Assembly: GCF_000971965.1 (NCBI RefSeq)
Contig: NZ_LAQP01000001.1
Span: 372,001-436,000 of the forward strand
Direction of reading: 5' to 3'
From: Paenibacillus wulumuqiensis
GTDB lineage: Bacteria > Bacillota > Bacilli > Paenibacillales > Paenibacillaceae
Length of the DNA stretch: 64,000 nucleotides
Shown: positions 49,112-58,072 of the stretch, piece after piece
How the letters are laid out: each line of letters opens with the position of its first letter
How positions within the stretch are numbered: position 1 is the stretch's first letter
The notes under the pieces: model-generated
Database searches by the model: none
What the model saw: the letters and a program-made list of their open reading frames with translations, nothing else
What the model was told of the DNA's origin: nothing
Translations under genes and position numbers: made by a program

Positions 49112-51349
49112 TCAGCTGACCTGCTGCAAAGCCTGCAGCAGCTTGTTCATGGCAGGCTCACCGGTCGGCGGCTTGCTCTCTTTCTTGAGCCGATCTTGAT
49201 CCCCGTGGATATACCATCCCAGCTTTTGCCACAGCTGCTGATCATAACTCTCCGGGTTCTGCGCCTGCTTCCGCTCGGATTGAACGTTAGCGAGCAGCTG
49301 CGCCCAGTCACGGCGATCATTACTATCCGTATGTTCAGGATACTGACGGGCCAACTCCACACCGGCAGACAGAGAACGAGCCTTATACATGCGCAGTGCA
49401 ATATAATTGCCGATAAACCGGTGATCCTGATCCTGCTTCATGGCAGCGGCGAACTGCTTTTCGGCATCCTCCCATTTGCCCTGATACATCAGGGCTGTCG
49501 CATATGTGGAGCGAATATACGCAGAGGAGTCAGCCGGAGATGTCTTCATATACAGGGCATGATACTGGTTATACAGCGGCCAGTTCTGTTTTCTGTAATA
49601 ATAATCGGTCAGTCTGTCCAGATGGGCAATGGACAGCTTCGATGCAGGTACCTTGCGCAGCAGCGTAATCGCTTCGTCTTCATAACGATGATCATTGGTG
49701 ATGGATGTTTTGGCATCTAGCAGCCGGATGATCATGAGCAGAGCGTGTTCATCTGCCGGATTGGCAGTCAGATCCTGCCGGTAAGCGGCAAGTGCCTGTT
49801 CGGGCTGATGCTGCAGCAGTATGCGGTCCGCTTCGGTCAGTGTTCGATTTTGCAAATAAAAGAAAGGCAGATTGCCCATACTCTCAGGGGTTAACCGGTA
49901 GCCGATACTCTGGGTGATCAGCTGTCCATCTTCGGTAAAAGCCTGCACGTTCCATAACAATCGGGCTTCCGGATTCATAAAATAAAGCACATATTCGGGT
50001 TTGAGCGACTGGAAATCGCCGGTTTCTCTATAAGAGAGAGCACCCATCGTCCCGTAAAGTTCTTCTATCGAAATGGAGATATGATTCTCCTTGATATGAC
50101 TCCGGATTGCACTGCGACTGGATCCATCTTTCAGCTGAATACCGCCTTCCAATGCGTAATAGGCTGCACCCTTTACCGGCTGCCAGCGGAAATCAACCTG
50201 ATTCCCTTTGATCATCCGGTCATTGACCGGCTCTTTCAGCTGGATCAGCGGCTGAAGCGTCAGATCACGCTGCAGCTGATTGCCTTGATTGATTCTAATC
50301 CATTTATCCTGCTGATCCTGCAACGTCCAGCCATCGACCTGCTCATAGGACATTCCCAGTCGGAACTGGTACGTACCCGGAGTGACATAATGAAAAGTGT
50401 AGCGCCCCTCTTGATCTGTAATCGCCTGATAAGGTGCCGAATCGCTGGCGTCACTGGAATAGTGGTTCAGCTTGCTTTCTTCTCTTAAAAAGACTGCCGC
50501 TCCGCGTACAGGTGTACCATCACTGTGCCGGAAGGTTCCGCTGACGGTCCCGGTACGGGCATCCCCCTGGCGGATAGCAGTCTGAATGCTGCGCTTCAGA
50601 CCGATTAATCCATTATTTTCTTCGATCTGGGAATCATTCAGTCCACTGTAATCACGGTATTCCGCGATTCCGCGGGTGAGTGCTTCAGCTGCCTGTTTGC
50701 TTTTGCCCTGGGCGAGCAGCAGCCGAGCTTGAAGTCTGGTACGATCCGACAGCTGTTCATCACTCGTATTCCAGTTTTCCGCATCATATACCGCCTGGGC
50801 TTGCTGCAGATGTCCTTGATTCATAAGCCGATCGAACTGCAGCACGGTCAGCTGCCGGTGCTCATCTGTTCCCTTGATAAAGCGCTGACTCGCCTGTCGG
50901 AGCAGCTGATTTGCCTTATCCTGCTCACCAAGCAGATCATACAGGAAGACCAGTTCCCGAACCGCCTCGGCCATCCGGTAATCCGGCTGTCCGCCTGTAA
51001 TGTATTCCGTCAGCAGCGCTGCATGTTCCTGCGGCTCAAGCACAGGCCCGGATTCTGGTGGGCTGCTAAACTGGCTGTTGTTTGCACCAATATATACATC
51101 AAAGTAAAACGGCGTATATTCTTCGATACCTGTCACTTCATCACGAATAATGCTCAGTCTCTCTACGGTCGAAGCTTTTTGCAATTTGGCCAGCAGCTCT
51201 GTTCGCTGCTGTTCCGGTGACAGATCTTTGTTGCCATACAGCCACCCGGATACCTGCGGCTGCATAAGGGCATAGACTCCTGCTCCGATCAGCAGCAGAG
51301 GCAGCAGTCCGTATAATACAAGATGTTTTACTTTAATTCTGAATTTCAT
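49112..51349 (-). CDS. Membrane-anchored TPR protein with carboxypeptidase-regulatory-like domain, ECF operon effector
   Basis: A 745-residue protein, third gene of the sigma operon. One N-terminal membrane helix (HLVLYGLLPLLLIGAGVYAL, about 9-28) anchors a large extracytoplasmic part. About 100-260 are TPR-like helices (QGHLQQAQAVYDAENW, LAQGKSKQAAEALTRGI). About 266-345 is a CarboxypepD_reg/Ig-like beta-sandwich (GTVSGTFRHSDGTPVRGAAV, TDQEGRYTFHYVTPGTYQFR). About 375-500 looks like another beta domain (VDFRWQPVKGAAYYALEGG). About 505-700 are further TPRs (TYATALMYQGKWEDAEKQFA). No enzymatic motif. Start overlaps the preceding gene by 17 nt. Role unknown: a surface scaffold or sensor in envelope stress is inference. 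Confidence 0.85.
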   Translation of the reverse strand: MKFRIKVKHLVLYGLLPLLLIGAGVYALMQPQVSGWLYGNKDLSPEQQRTELLAKLQKASTVERLSIIRDEVTGIEEYTPFYFDVYIGANNSQFSSPPESGPVLEPQEHAALLTEYITGGQPDYRMAEAVRELVFLYDLLGEQDKANQLLRQASQRFIKGTDEHRQLTVLQFDRLMNQGHLQQAQAVYDAENWNTSDEQLSDRTRLQARLLLAQGKSKQAAEALTRGIAEYRDYSGLNDSQIEENNGLIGLKRSIQTAIRQGDARTGTVSGTFRHSDGTPVRGAAVFLREESKLNHYSSDASDSAPYQAITDQEGRYTFHYVTPGTYQFRLGMSYEQVDGWTLQDQQDKWIRINQGNQLQRDLTLQPLIQLKEPVNDRMIKGNQVDFRWQPVKGAAYYALEGGIQLKDGSSRSAIRSHIKENHISISIEELYGTMGALSYRETGDFQSLKPEYVLYFMNPEARLLWNVQAFTEDGQLITQSIGYRLTPESMGNLPFFYLQNRTLTEADRILLQHQPEQALAAYRQDLTANPADEHALLMIIRLLDAKTSITNDHRYEDEAITLLRKVPASKLSIAHLDRLTDYYYRKQNWPLYNQYHALYMKTSPADSSAYIRSTYATALMYQGKWEDAEKQFAAAMKQDQDHRFIGNYIALRMYKARSLSAGVELARQYPEHTDSNDRRDWAQLLANVQSERKQAQNPESYDQQLWQKLGWYIHGDQDRLKKESKPPTGEPAMNKLLQALQQVS

Positions 51350-51710
51350 ACTGCTTCACCGCTCTCTCATAGGCATCCTGCCAGTAAATGTTGCCACCGA
51401 TATCGATCAGTTGGCGCTTTTCGGGTGTTCCATTCCCTTCCGTTCCTACCGTGGAAGGAGGATTCACCTGCTGGATCGTCAATAGAATCGCCAGTGCAGA
51501 GATGGCTGCCGCTGTGATGATTCCTGATGGTTTCCATGACCATTCCAGTTCATAATTCCAGATCATATGCAGACTGGATCGCCATGTCACCGGATGAGTC
51601 TGCCGGATGACCTGCTCGTGACCTTGAAAATAAATATATTCCAGTTCACTCTGCAGCTGCTTCTGAATATGCTGACGCTCCTGCGGATTCACCGCTTTAT
51701 GCTCTGTCAT
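51333..51710 (-). CDS. Small membrane protein, putative anti-sigma factor
   Basis: A 125-residue single-pass protein encoded directly after an ECF sigma gene (14-nt overlap) and before the TPR effector (17-nt overlap). Cytoplasmic N-terminus about 1-60 (NPQERQHIQKQLQSELEYIY) is helical with W-rich juxtamembrane part, one membrane helix about 62-80 (GIITAAAISALAILLTI), and about 45 extracytoplasmic residues. No zinc-binding HxxxCxxC motif of the ZAS type. The gene order and topology are those of an anti-sigma factor; sequence similarity alone does not show it. RBS AAAGGGAGGAACTCC. Confidence 0.75.
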   Translation of the reverse strand: MTEHKAVNPQERQHIQKQLQSELEYIYFQGHEQVIRQTHPVTWRSSLHMIWNYELEWSWKPSGIITAAAISALAILLTIQQVNPPSTVGTEGNGTPEKRQLIDIGGNIYWQDAYERAVKQYEIQN

Positions 51711-52245
51711 GGAGTTCCTCCCTTTCCCATAGAACCCGCAGCTGCTGACGGCCGCGGGATAGTCTTGATTTGATCGTGTTCTCTCTCGTCTCTATCTGCT
51801 GTGCAATCTCCTGTATACTCATTTCCTGAAAATAAAAAAGTACAATGCATTCACGGTATATGTAATCAAGCTGCTGTACAGCATGGACCAGCGCATAACT
51901 GTCCAGGTCTTTCATAACCATCTCTTCTGCTCCGCTGGCTGCATATTCATCATCGGCAGTCAAATCATCTGCACGGCCACCGGGGAAAATATGGCGCCAG
52001 CTCCACGTACGCTGCTTCATCCGGCAGCGGTTGGTCATAATCTGCAGGAGCCAGGATTTTAATTTGTCCGGCTGCTTCAGCTGATCAATATGCCGGTAAG
52101 CCTGAATAAAGGTATCCTGAACCACTTCCTCCGCCGCCTGACGGTCACGCACCAGCAAAAAAGCCGTTCGCAGCAGTATATCTCCGTATTCATTCATTAA
52201 CAGACGAAGAGCCGATTCATCCCGGTTCTTCAGTCCAGTGACCAT
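51697..52245 (-). CDS. ECF (sigma-70 family group 4) sigma factor
   Basis: A 182-residue extracytoplasmic-function sigma factor. Region 2 at about 8-75: YGDILLRTAFLLVRDRQAAE, EVVQDTFIQAYRHIDQLKQP and KSWLLQIMTNRCR. Region 4 at about 118-170: YRECIVLFYFQEMSIQEIAQ and ETRENTIKSRLSRGRQQLR. Heads a three-gene operon with overlapping reading frames (putative anti-sigma, TPR protein). The Shine-Dalgarno GGGGGAG is rather distant (12 nt) from the ATG at 52245. A possible ECF-type promoter upstream suggests autoregulation. Confidence 0.92.
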   Translation of the reverse strand: MVTGLKNRDESALRLLMNEYGDILLRTAFLLVRDRQAAEEVVQDTFIQAYRHIDQLKQPDKLKSWLLQIMTNRCRMKQRTWSWRHIFPGGRADDLTADDEYAASGAEEMVMKDLDSYALVHAVQQLDYIYRECIVLFYFQEMSIQEIAQQIETRENTIKSRLSRGRQQLRVLWEREELHDRA

Positions 52246-52275
52246 ATCCAGCTGGAACTCCCCCTTTACAGACTA

Positions 52276-52303
52276 AGATGCGGGCTGGGGCTTGCAGGTT
52301 GCA
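52276..52303 (-). promoter_or_regulatory. Possible autoregulated ECF promoter
   Basis: Minus strand TGCAACCT (-35-like, 52303-52296), 14-nt spacer, GCATCT (-10-like, 52281-52276), about 30 nt before the sigma gene. AAC in the -35 is the core of ECF promoters; the spacer is on the short side. Confidence 0.35.
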
Positions 52304-52428
52304 TGATGTTGATAAAAATCAAAAATTACAGCGGAATTACAGCAGATGAACAGAAATTACCATGTTATCATCTCGGGTCTCATATACAAAATGTAAGTAA
52401 TCAGCAGCTTCTAAACTAACATCAACCT

Positions 52429-53370
52429 TTATATATGTAAAAAATTACCCCGGTACCAGAGAGGCGGTCCTTCTCCTGCGAAATCATGACTTCTTATCGT
52501 CTGGTGAATCTTATGAAGGATCTGTTCCAGAGAATAATGATTCAGCCCGCCCAGCAGCGTAGCATGCTGGTTCATGGCTACGAATAAATTATATCTGGGC
52601 CAGAAATCATCCGGGATCTGCTGATTAAAATACCCATCCACCTGTCCCCGTGCAAACTGTATACTCGTCTCACAGGTATACTTGGGCAGCTTGAAAAACT
52701 CCTCCCATGGATCACCCCAGTCAAATCGGCTGAAGTCGATAATACCCTGCAAGCGTTGTTCATTAAAAATCATATTCGCCGGGTGGAAATCATCATGCTG
52801 AAATACAATCGGCCGGTTCTCCAACATATACGTGTGCTTCTCGATATACCGCTCCAGTTCTTTTTGCTGCTCAAAAGAAACTCCCAACTTCTGAACTGCT
52901 GTTTTTTTGGAAATATATTTCTTGTACCTTTGATCTGCCCAATTGAATGGAGAGTCGGGTGTAATCCGGTGAATGCTGTGCAGCTGTTGTCCTGCCGCTA
53001 ACCCGAGGATATACTGCTCGTCCGGTGTAAGCTGCGGGAGAGCCGTCTCGCCATCTTCTCCCTCCATATAGGTCAGCAGCAGACAGCAGCAATTCAGCTC
53101 GGGAAAGATTCCACTATATATCGGCTGCTGACAGGATACTCCATGATCATGATGCTGCTGCAAATAGCGCTGTTCCTGGGTACAGTGCTCATATCTATAC
53201 AGCGGGTACACCCGTAACAGATACAGCGGGCGATCAGACTGATAACAAATGTACTTGATCGTATCAGAATATCCACGGTTCAGGCAAACGGTGTCATCAA
53301 ATTCAACCACTGAATGCAGTACAGTAATTAACTGTTGAACATTGTGATAATCTACTAACTGAATATCCAT
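52429..53370 (-). CDS. Aminoglycoside phosphotransferase-family kinase
   Basis: A 313-residue APH/choline kinase-fold protein. The catalytic loop is VFQHDDFHPANMIFNEQRLQ (H-x-D-x5-N type; about 195-213), and the metal site IIDFSRFDWGDPWEEFFKLP. N-lobe includes YICYQSDRPLYLLRVYPLY for the ATP lysine position, where R replaces the usual K context, so N-lobe assignment is tentative. Such proteins phosphorylate small molecules (aminoglycosides, homoserine, choline, fructosamine). ATG at 53370 follows CAGGGAGAG. Cys-rich stretch NCCCLLLTYM is notable. Resistance function is not implied. Confidence 0.85.
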   Translation of the reverse strand: MDIQLVDYHNVQQLITVLHSVVEFDDTVCLNRGYSDTIKYICYQSDRPLYLLRVYPLYRYEHCTQEQRYLQQHHDHGVSCQQPIYSGIFPELNCCCLLLTYMEGEDGETALPQLTPDEQYILGLAAGQQLHSIHRITPDSPFNWADQRYKKYISKKTAVQKLGVSFEQQKELERYIEKHTYMLENRPIVFQHDDFHPANMIFNEQRLQGIIDFSRFDWGDPWEEFFKLPKYTCETSIQFARGQVDGYFNQQIPDDFWPRYNLFVAMNQHATLLGGLNHYSLEQILHKIHQTIRSHDFAGEGPPLWYRGNFLHI

Positions 53371-53722
53371 GCAAACTCTCCCTGAATCAGAATAGAATTC
53401 CATTATATAATAAGTCTTAACTGCTTGTTTCATGCACTTCTTCATAAATAAGCTTTTCTCTTTTTGTATAAGTATACATTTCGTCCTACGTCAAAAGCTG
53501 ACATCCATTAGCATTGGCGTCAGCTTTCCGAGGTAGGTATATATTAGTTATTTGCATTATTAAAGTAACAATCACATAGATGAAAGAAACACGATGAAAC
53601 TTCAACAACAGCGTTGGCATGTCATTTTAAGGGAGCTATGACATCAAACCAGACGTTCGTGATCCTGTTGCTAATACGGGTATTAATGCTCAACCCCGGA
53701 GAATCGAGCCTGTTAGTTATAT
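53371..53722. other. Intergenic stretch with one hairpin
   Basis: No gene seen in 352 nt. A stem-loop AAAGCTGAC / GTCAGCTTT at 53493-53528 (followed by TTTTG on the minus strand) probably terminates the GNAT gene that ends at 53723, although it lies some 195 nt beyond it. The plus-strand frame 53614-53898 is a shadow of that gene. Confidence 0.5.
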
Positions 53723-54286
53723 TCAACTCATGGACTTGGCCGGCACTTCCAGTCGCAATACTTCATCTGCAGTCTGGGGAGGTTGGCCGTAAAAGTCCTG
53801 TGCGCGATAGGCGTGAACCTGCTCATAGGATTCTGCCATTCGCTGGTATACCCACTCCATCGTTACCGGGACTGGTGACCAGCAGTACACATCCATAATA
53901 TTGAGCAGCCCTGTAACCGTATGAGTACGAACATAACGAATCTCCGGAAACAGCTTAAAATCAAGTTTTTTGTAGAATTTCACTCTTTTTTCTGTATCTA
54001 TATCAGTTGCAGTTACAGGTTCAACCTCCAATATAATCGGCTTGCCCTGACGCTTTAATTGCTCGATCACCTGGCTGCCAATACCACGGCTCCGATGGCC
54101 GCCGGTCACCAGCATGAAATCAACAAAAATATAATCTTCTTTCTCCAGATACACGATCACATAATTGGCTTCTTCTATAACTTTATATTGTCCTCGCTTT
54201 TCATTTAACAATGCCAACATATGGGGTTGGGACTTCATTTCTTGAGCAGGAAAATAATCCCGGAGTTTGTTAAACCATGATGTCAT
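53723..54286 (-). CDS. GNAT family N-acetyltransferase
   Basis: A 187-residue GNAT-like protein. The core is DYIFVDFMLVTGGHRSRGIG followed by SQVIEQLKRQGKPIILEVEP, the acetyl-CoA loop being HRSRGIGS; then KRVKFYKKLDFKLFPEIRYV, the usual C-terminal strand-helix. A 60-residue C-terminal extension (TGLLNIMDVYCWSPVPVTME) is not explained by the fold. Divergent from the ATP-grasp/papain-like pair 238 nt away; GNATs recur near ATP-grasp amide ligase systems, but a link here is only positional. RBS AGAAGGGAG. Confidence 0.83.
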   Translation of the reverse strand: MTSWFNKLRDYFPAQEMKSQPHMLALLNEKRGQYKVIEEANYVIVYLEKEDYIFVDFMLVTGGHRSRGIGSQVIEQLKRQGKPIILEVEPVTATDIDTEKRVKFYKKLDFKLFPEIRYVRTHTVTGLLNIMDVYCWSPVPVTMEWVYQRMAESYEQVHAYRAQDFYGQPPQTADEVLRLEVPAKSMS

Positions 54287-54524
54287 TATTTTTCTCCCTT
54301 CTACGCCTGTACATTTTCAGGTCTCTGGCATCGTGTTCGTATTCAACTAGCGCTGACCTTTGTATAATTTACCATTATTAGCAATATGCGAAACATTTTC
54401 CTGAGAGCGTTTCACCGATTTTATTTAAGTCTATATTACATTGAATGTGCTGTTATTTTTTGCATATTTATTTAGTGAGCTAAATTTTTATAATAATTAC
54501 TTACTTAGATCAGGGGGTTATATA

Positions 54525-55751
54525 GTGACTGATTCACCGTCCGAGAAGTCCACGATTGCATTGTTGGGTTGGAGTCTGCCGGTTATTGAGGCAGCCGATC
54601 GCCTGAATCGGCCGTATCTGGTCGTAGGTCCGCCGGAATTCCAGGATTTTGCTGACCGAAATGAGATTACATTTGTACCCTGGGAATTCGATCGTCTCAA
54701 TGAAAAGTCCGGTGAACTCGCCCAGCTGCTGGAAGCGCGTGGTGCCAGACTGGCGATGCCGATCTATGAAGAGACTGTGGAATGGGCCGGAGCGCTGAAT
54801 GCCTATTTCCGCAAAGATCCCAAAATCTTCAACCGCTCCCTGCTGCTCCGGGACAAAGGCCTGATGAAACGAAGAGCACAGATGGCCGGCATCAAGGTTG
54901 GCGTGTTCGAAGAAGCGTACAACCGTGACGATGTACATCGCTTTCTGAAACGGGTCAATGAAGCTCTGATTAAGCTGGATGGCGATGTGAATGATCCTGT
55001 CCATGTGAAGCCGCTCAGCAAAGCGGGTACAGTGGGACACCGACTGATTCGTGAAGCCGTCGATGTGGATCTGATTCCGGATGCGGATTTCCCCTGTCTG
55101 ATCGAGAGTCACCTGGATGGACAGGAATTCTCCTGTGAAGTATTTGTCCATGATGGCAAAATCCGCTTCCTGAACATTACCGAATATGTGCATCTCGGAC
55201 ACTCCAACTTCGTTCCCGCTTCTCCGGAACTGGAGACCTGGAGGCCCCAAATTACAGCCGCTATCGAAAAGCTGATCGATGCTTTTGAGATCAAATATGG
55301 CATTATTCATCCGGAGTATTTCATTTCGCCGGATGGTACGCTGAACTTCGGTGAAGTTGCTGCGCGGATTCCGGGCGGACATATTTTCGACCTGATCGGC
55401 AAAGCGTATGGCTTCAGCGCCTATGAAGCACAGATCATCTGCAGTGATCCGGATACGACCGAAGAGGAACTTCAGGCATTCTTCCCGCGTGAAGTTGAAG
55501 ATGCACGCGGCTTTGCCGGCAGTCTGATGGTCTATCCGCGTGTTCGTCTGATTGAACGGCTCAATGTACCGGCAGAGCTGAAGAACGATCCTTACTTCGA
55601 CCGCCATGACATGTTTATTCCGACGACAAGCAAAGTGGCCGAACGGGTCGGTTTTGGTAACCATTACGGAACCATTTTCCTATATGGCGAAGACAGTGCA
55701 CGGATGAAAGAAATGCTGCTGGAGTACGAAGACTATGATTTCTATTTGTAA
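54525..55751 (+). CDS. ATP-grasp ligase, first gene of a two-gene cassette
   Basis: A 408-residue ATP-grasp enzyme, predicted to activate a carboxylate as acyl-phosphate and join it to an amine or thiol. N-terminal pre-ATP-grasp domain about 1-105 (STIALLGWSLPVIEAADRLN). ATP-grasp elements: LLLRDKGLMKRRAQMAGIKV (about 107-126), K162 in HVKPLSKAGTVGH (nucleotide lysine and loop), hinge FPCLIESHLDGQEFSCEVFV (about 189-208), and the metal ligands E277 and R281 in NFGEVAARIPGGHIFDL. C-terminal sandwich domain about 325-408. GTG start at 54525 follows CAGGGGGTTATATA; the frame is open to 54441 but without a site. Only 15 nt separate it from the next gene, so the two proteins are probably partners. 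Substrate unknown. Confidence 0.87.
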   Translation: MTDSPSEKSTIALLGWSLPVIEAADRLNRPYLVVGPPEFQDFADRNEITFVPWEFDRLNEKSGELAQLLEARGARLAMPIYEETVEWAGALNAYFRKDPKIFNRSLLLRDKGLMKRRAQMAGIKVGVFEEAYNRDDVHRFLKRVNEALIKLDGDVNDPVHVKPLSKAGTVGHRLIREAVDVDLIPDADFPCLIESHLDGQEFSCEVFVHDGKIRFLNITEYVHLGHSNFVPASPELETWRPQITAAIEKLIDAFEIKYGIIHPEYFISPDGTLNFGEVAARIPGGHIFDLIGKAYGFSAYEAQIICSDPDTTEEELQAFFPREVEDARGFAGSLMVYPRVRLIERLNVPAELKNDPYFDRHDMFIPTTSKVAERVGFGNHYGTIFLYGEDSARMKEMLLEYEDYDFYL

Positions 55752-55766
55752 AAGGGGGAACATCGC

Positions 55767-57734
55767 GTGAATGATTCTGCAACTCAAGCAGCCCAGGGCA
55801 AGTTCGAGCAGGCCCTGCAGATTCTGCAGGAAGCCAAGCCATTTGCCAAAAGCCTGTATCAGACAGATGTATTCCAGCGGGCCATCGATCTGGCCCATAC
55901 GGAAGAAGGTATCGAAATTCTCAAGTCTCATGCTCCCCGGTTTGACGAGGCAGGTGTGTTCAGCGGCGGTCCATGGGAAGATGCAGCCAAGCTGCAGCCC
56001 GGATTTGTCGGCGGCTCACTGAAGCTCAAAGGGGTCAACTCCATCGTCGAGCTGCTCAGTGAACTGCGGATGCTCGCGATTGCACGCAGTGAATATCAGC
56101 ATCCCGAGGTATCTGCAGATGCTGCCCGTACATTTCTGAATGAAGTGCTTGCGCTGAACCTGAACTTCCTTTTCCCTGCCGACACGGAGGAATCACGGAT
56201 TGAATCCGGTGAACATATCGAGCGTGCGCAGCGGCTGTTCCATCTGCTCAGCCGCGAACTGTCGCTCAAGGCGATTTCACGTAAAATTGTCGAGGAAATC
56301 GACCGTCTGACCACGCAGCGCCCGATTCTCGTCGGACGGATTATCCATATTATTCACACCGCAGAGAAAATGCTGAATGAAGAGCTGGATGAAGAAACCC
56401 GTTCGTCGCTTGAAATGTATACTCGGGCGATCGGCACACCGACTCCGCTCAGCTCGCGTTATCCGGATCTGCGGGAATACGGTCGCTATCTGCGTGAAGC
56501 TCCGGAAGAGGAACTGCGCCAGGAGGCGACCAGCTTTTCCGAATCGATGAAGGCTACAGGGCTGACGGTGCCTCACCATGCAATCTTTGTCCGCCATATT
56601 AACCGTCATCAACCGGAACTGATCGAAGTGACACTTGGGCTGGATGATATCGGCGCTGCCTATCGCAGCTCTCAGGCCGAGCTGGTTCGTGATATTATCC
56701 AGGTGGCCGTTACACCGGATACGTGCCAGGTACTGTATGGACTGGGCGGTGTGCTGAACAGAGGTCTGCTCGCACAGGAGACACTGCTGCCGGCTTTGCG
56801 CAGACTGTTCGAGATCGATATTCATCATCAGGTGAGAGATACACTTCTCACTGCGGAACATAAGCGCAGCGGTATCGGCGCCAATGCACTGCTCCTGGGT
56901 GGTACTATCAGCGTACTCGGTCAGCCGCTCGGTGTAGGTCAGGGGCTGAACCCGACCTGTCAATCGGCGCGTGCGATCAGTCTGTGGGCCCAGCATGCCC
57001 AGAATCAGCTGCTGGAATATATCACCCGGGCAGCGCGGGATAATGATGTTGATATGCTGTTTGAAGGCGAGACGATCCATTCCAGTCAGCTCGAAGGCGG
57101 CGTAGCCGAAGAGATTCATTATGAGCTGGACCCGGTCTCCAAGGTACTCGTTCCTCATCTGGATAAAATCTATAACGAGATGATGAAGCGCACGCTGCTG
57201 CGCCTTGAAGATGGGCATAAATGGGTGAACCCGGCCTTTTACGGCGAATGGATTCAAAAGGGATTCATCAACCTGGTCGATCAGCTCACCGGAGCGGTTG
57301 CTCATTTTCAGAATTTCGTCCGGTTATTCTATGCTACTCATCATCCTGACTACAATAATGGCTATGAGCTGATCTATCCGAATCCGGTCGGCATTTTCAT
57401 TACCAATGTATCCGGAGATCTGCTCGGTCTGCACGCTGTCTCTATCCAACGCGTCGCCAAGGACCCGGATGATCAGTGGCGGATTTATTTCTATAATCCG
57501 AATAATGACAGCGGTCAGAACTGGGGGCAGGATATTCAGCCAAGTGTAAAAAACCATGGCGAGCAGGAAGGTGAAGCTTCCCTGCCTTTCCACCAGTTCG
57601 TGGCTCGGCTGTACGCTTTCCATTACAATCCGTATGAGCAGGGTGACACGTATATGGTGGAAGCGGAGATTGTAGAAGAGGTAGAACAGCTTGCGAGAGA
57701 AAGCTGGGGTCAGGTATACACCTGGCTGCCTTGA
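55767..57734 (+). CDS. Large protein with papain-like Cys/His/Asn C-terminal domain, partner of the ATP-grasp ligase
   Basis: A 655-residue soluble protein with no signal peptide or membrane helix. I do not recognise a named family. About 1-370 is mostly helical, with many Glu/Leu/Arg heptads (KIVEEIDRLTTQRPILVGRI). In about 385-600 a papain-like arrangement can be read: Q392-G-L-N-P-T-C398 in GVGQGLNPTCQSARAISLWA, Gln and Cys six residues apart as Q19/C25 in papain; H556 in DLLGLHAVSIQRVAKD; and N577 (or N580) in YFYNPNNDSGQNWGQD, on the strand after the His. This Q-C-H-N order suggests a cysteine peptidase, transglutaminase or amidase. GTG start after AAAGGGGGAACATCGC, 15 nt from the ATP-grasp gene. 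The pair would then link and hydrolyse or transfer the same kind of amide bond, which is inference. Confidence 0.72.
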   Translation: MNDSATQAAQGKFEQALQILQEAKPFAKSLYQTDVFQRAIDLAHTEEGIEILKSHAPRFDEAGVFSGGPWEDAAKLQPGFVGGSLKLKGVNSIVELLSELRMLAIARSEYQHPEVSADAARTFLNEVLALNLNFLFPADTEESRIESGEHIERAQRLFHLLSRELSLKAISRKIVEEIDRLTTQRPILVGRIIHIIHTAEKMLNEELDEETRSSLEMYTRAIGTPTPLSSRYPDLREYGRYLREAPEEELRQEATSFSESMKATGLTVPHHAIFVRHINRHQPELIEVTLGLDDIGAAYRSSQAELVRDIIQVAVTPDTCQVLYGLGGVLNRGLLAQETLLPALRRLFEIDIHHQVRDTLLTAEHKRSGIGANALLLGGTISVLGQPLGVGQGLNPTCQSARAISLWAQHAQNQLLEYITRAARDNDVDMLFEGETIHSSQLEGGVAEEIHYELDPVSKVLVPHLDKIYNEMMKRTLLRLEDGHKWVNPAFYGEWIQKGFINLVDQLTGAVAHFQNFVRLFYATHHPDYNNGYELIYPNPVGIFITNVSGDLLGLHAVSIQRVAKDPDDQWRIYFYNPNNDSGQNWGQDIQPSVKNHGEQEGEASLPFHQFVARLYAFHYNPYEQGDTYMVEAEIVEEVEQLARESWGQVYTWLP

Positions 57735-58072
57735 GCATTGGGTTAATACGTGATCCAATGTCGGGGCGAACCTTTTAACAGGTCGAGATCAATAGGTTGA
57801 TATATTGCATTTTCTGAAAATATTCTCCGTAAGTAATATACATTCTAATAAAAAAACAGCTGTACATGTATTGTCTGGAACAGAAATAACCAAAAAGCTG
57901 GTCTCGGTGTTACACCGGAGCCAGCTTTTTGGTTTGGGTTTTTAGTTTGATCTGTTGGTTTGCTTTATTTGTTAGGTTTATCCATTTACTTCAATCATAT
58001 AATAATTGATTCTGACGGGTAATTCTGCATCTGTGAGCTGGAACCATCCGCCGGCCTATAGATACACTTGAA
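57735..58072. other. Intergenic region with terminator, between cassette and transporter
   Basis: 338 nt between convergent genes, no gene. Contains the terminator at 57889-57932 and AT-rich flanks. Confidence 0.6.
57889..57932. terminator. Strong bidirectional terminator
   Basis: CCAAAAAGCTGG / CCAGCTTTTTGG outer arms with an inner CTC-GGTG / CACC-GAG stem; T runs on both strands. Confidence 0.9.

Noticed and set aside
52429-53370. APH-like gene as an aminoglycoside resistance gene
   Set aside because: The kinase fold is broad; nothing in the sequence points to aminoglycosides, and the N-lobe is divergent.
53614-53898. 94-codon plus-strand frame
   Set aside because: Antisense overlap with the 3' end of a clear GNAT gene and no Shine-Dalgarno.
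54534-55664. 376-codon minus-strand frame opposite the ATP-grasp gene, and similar long antisense frames at 39211-40671, 60992-62032 and 6549-7451
   Set aside because: These are shadows of strongly coded genes with recognisable motifs on the other strand; they have no ribosome binding sites or family features.
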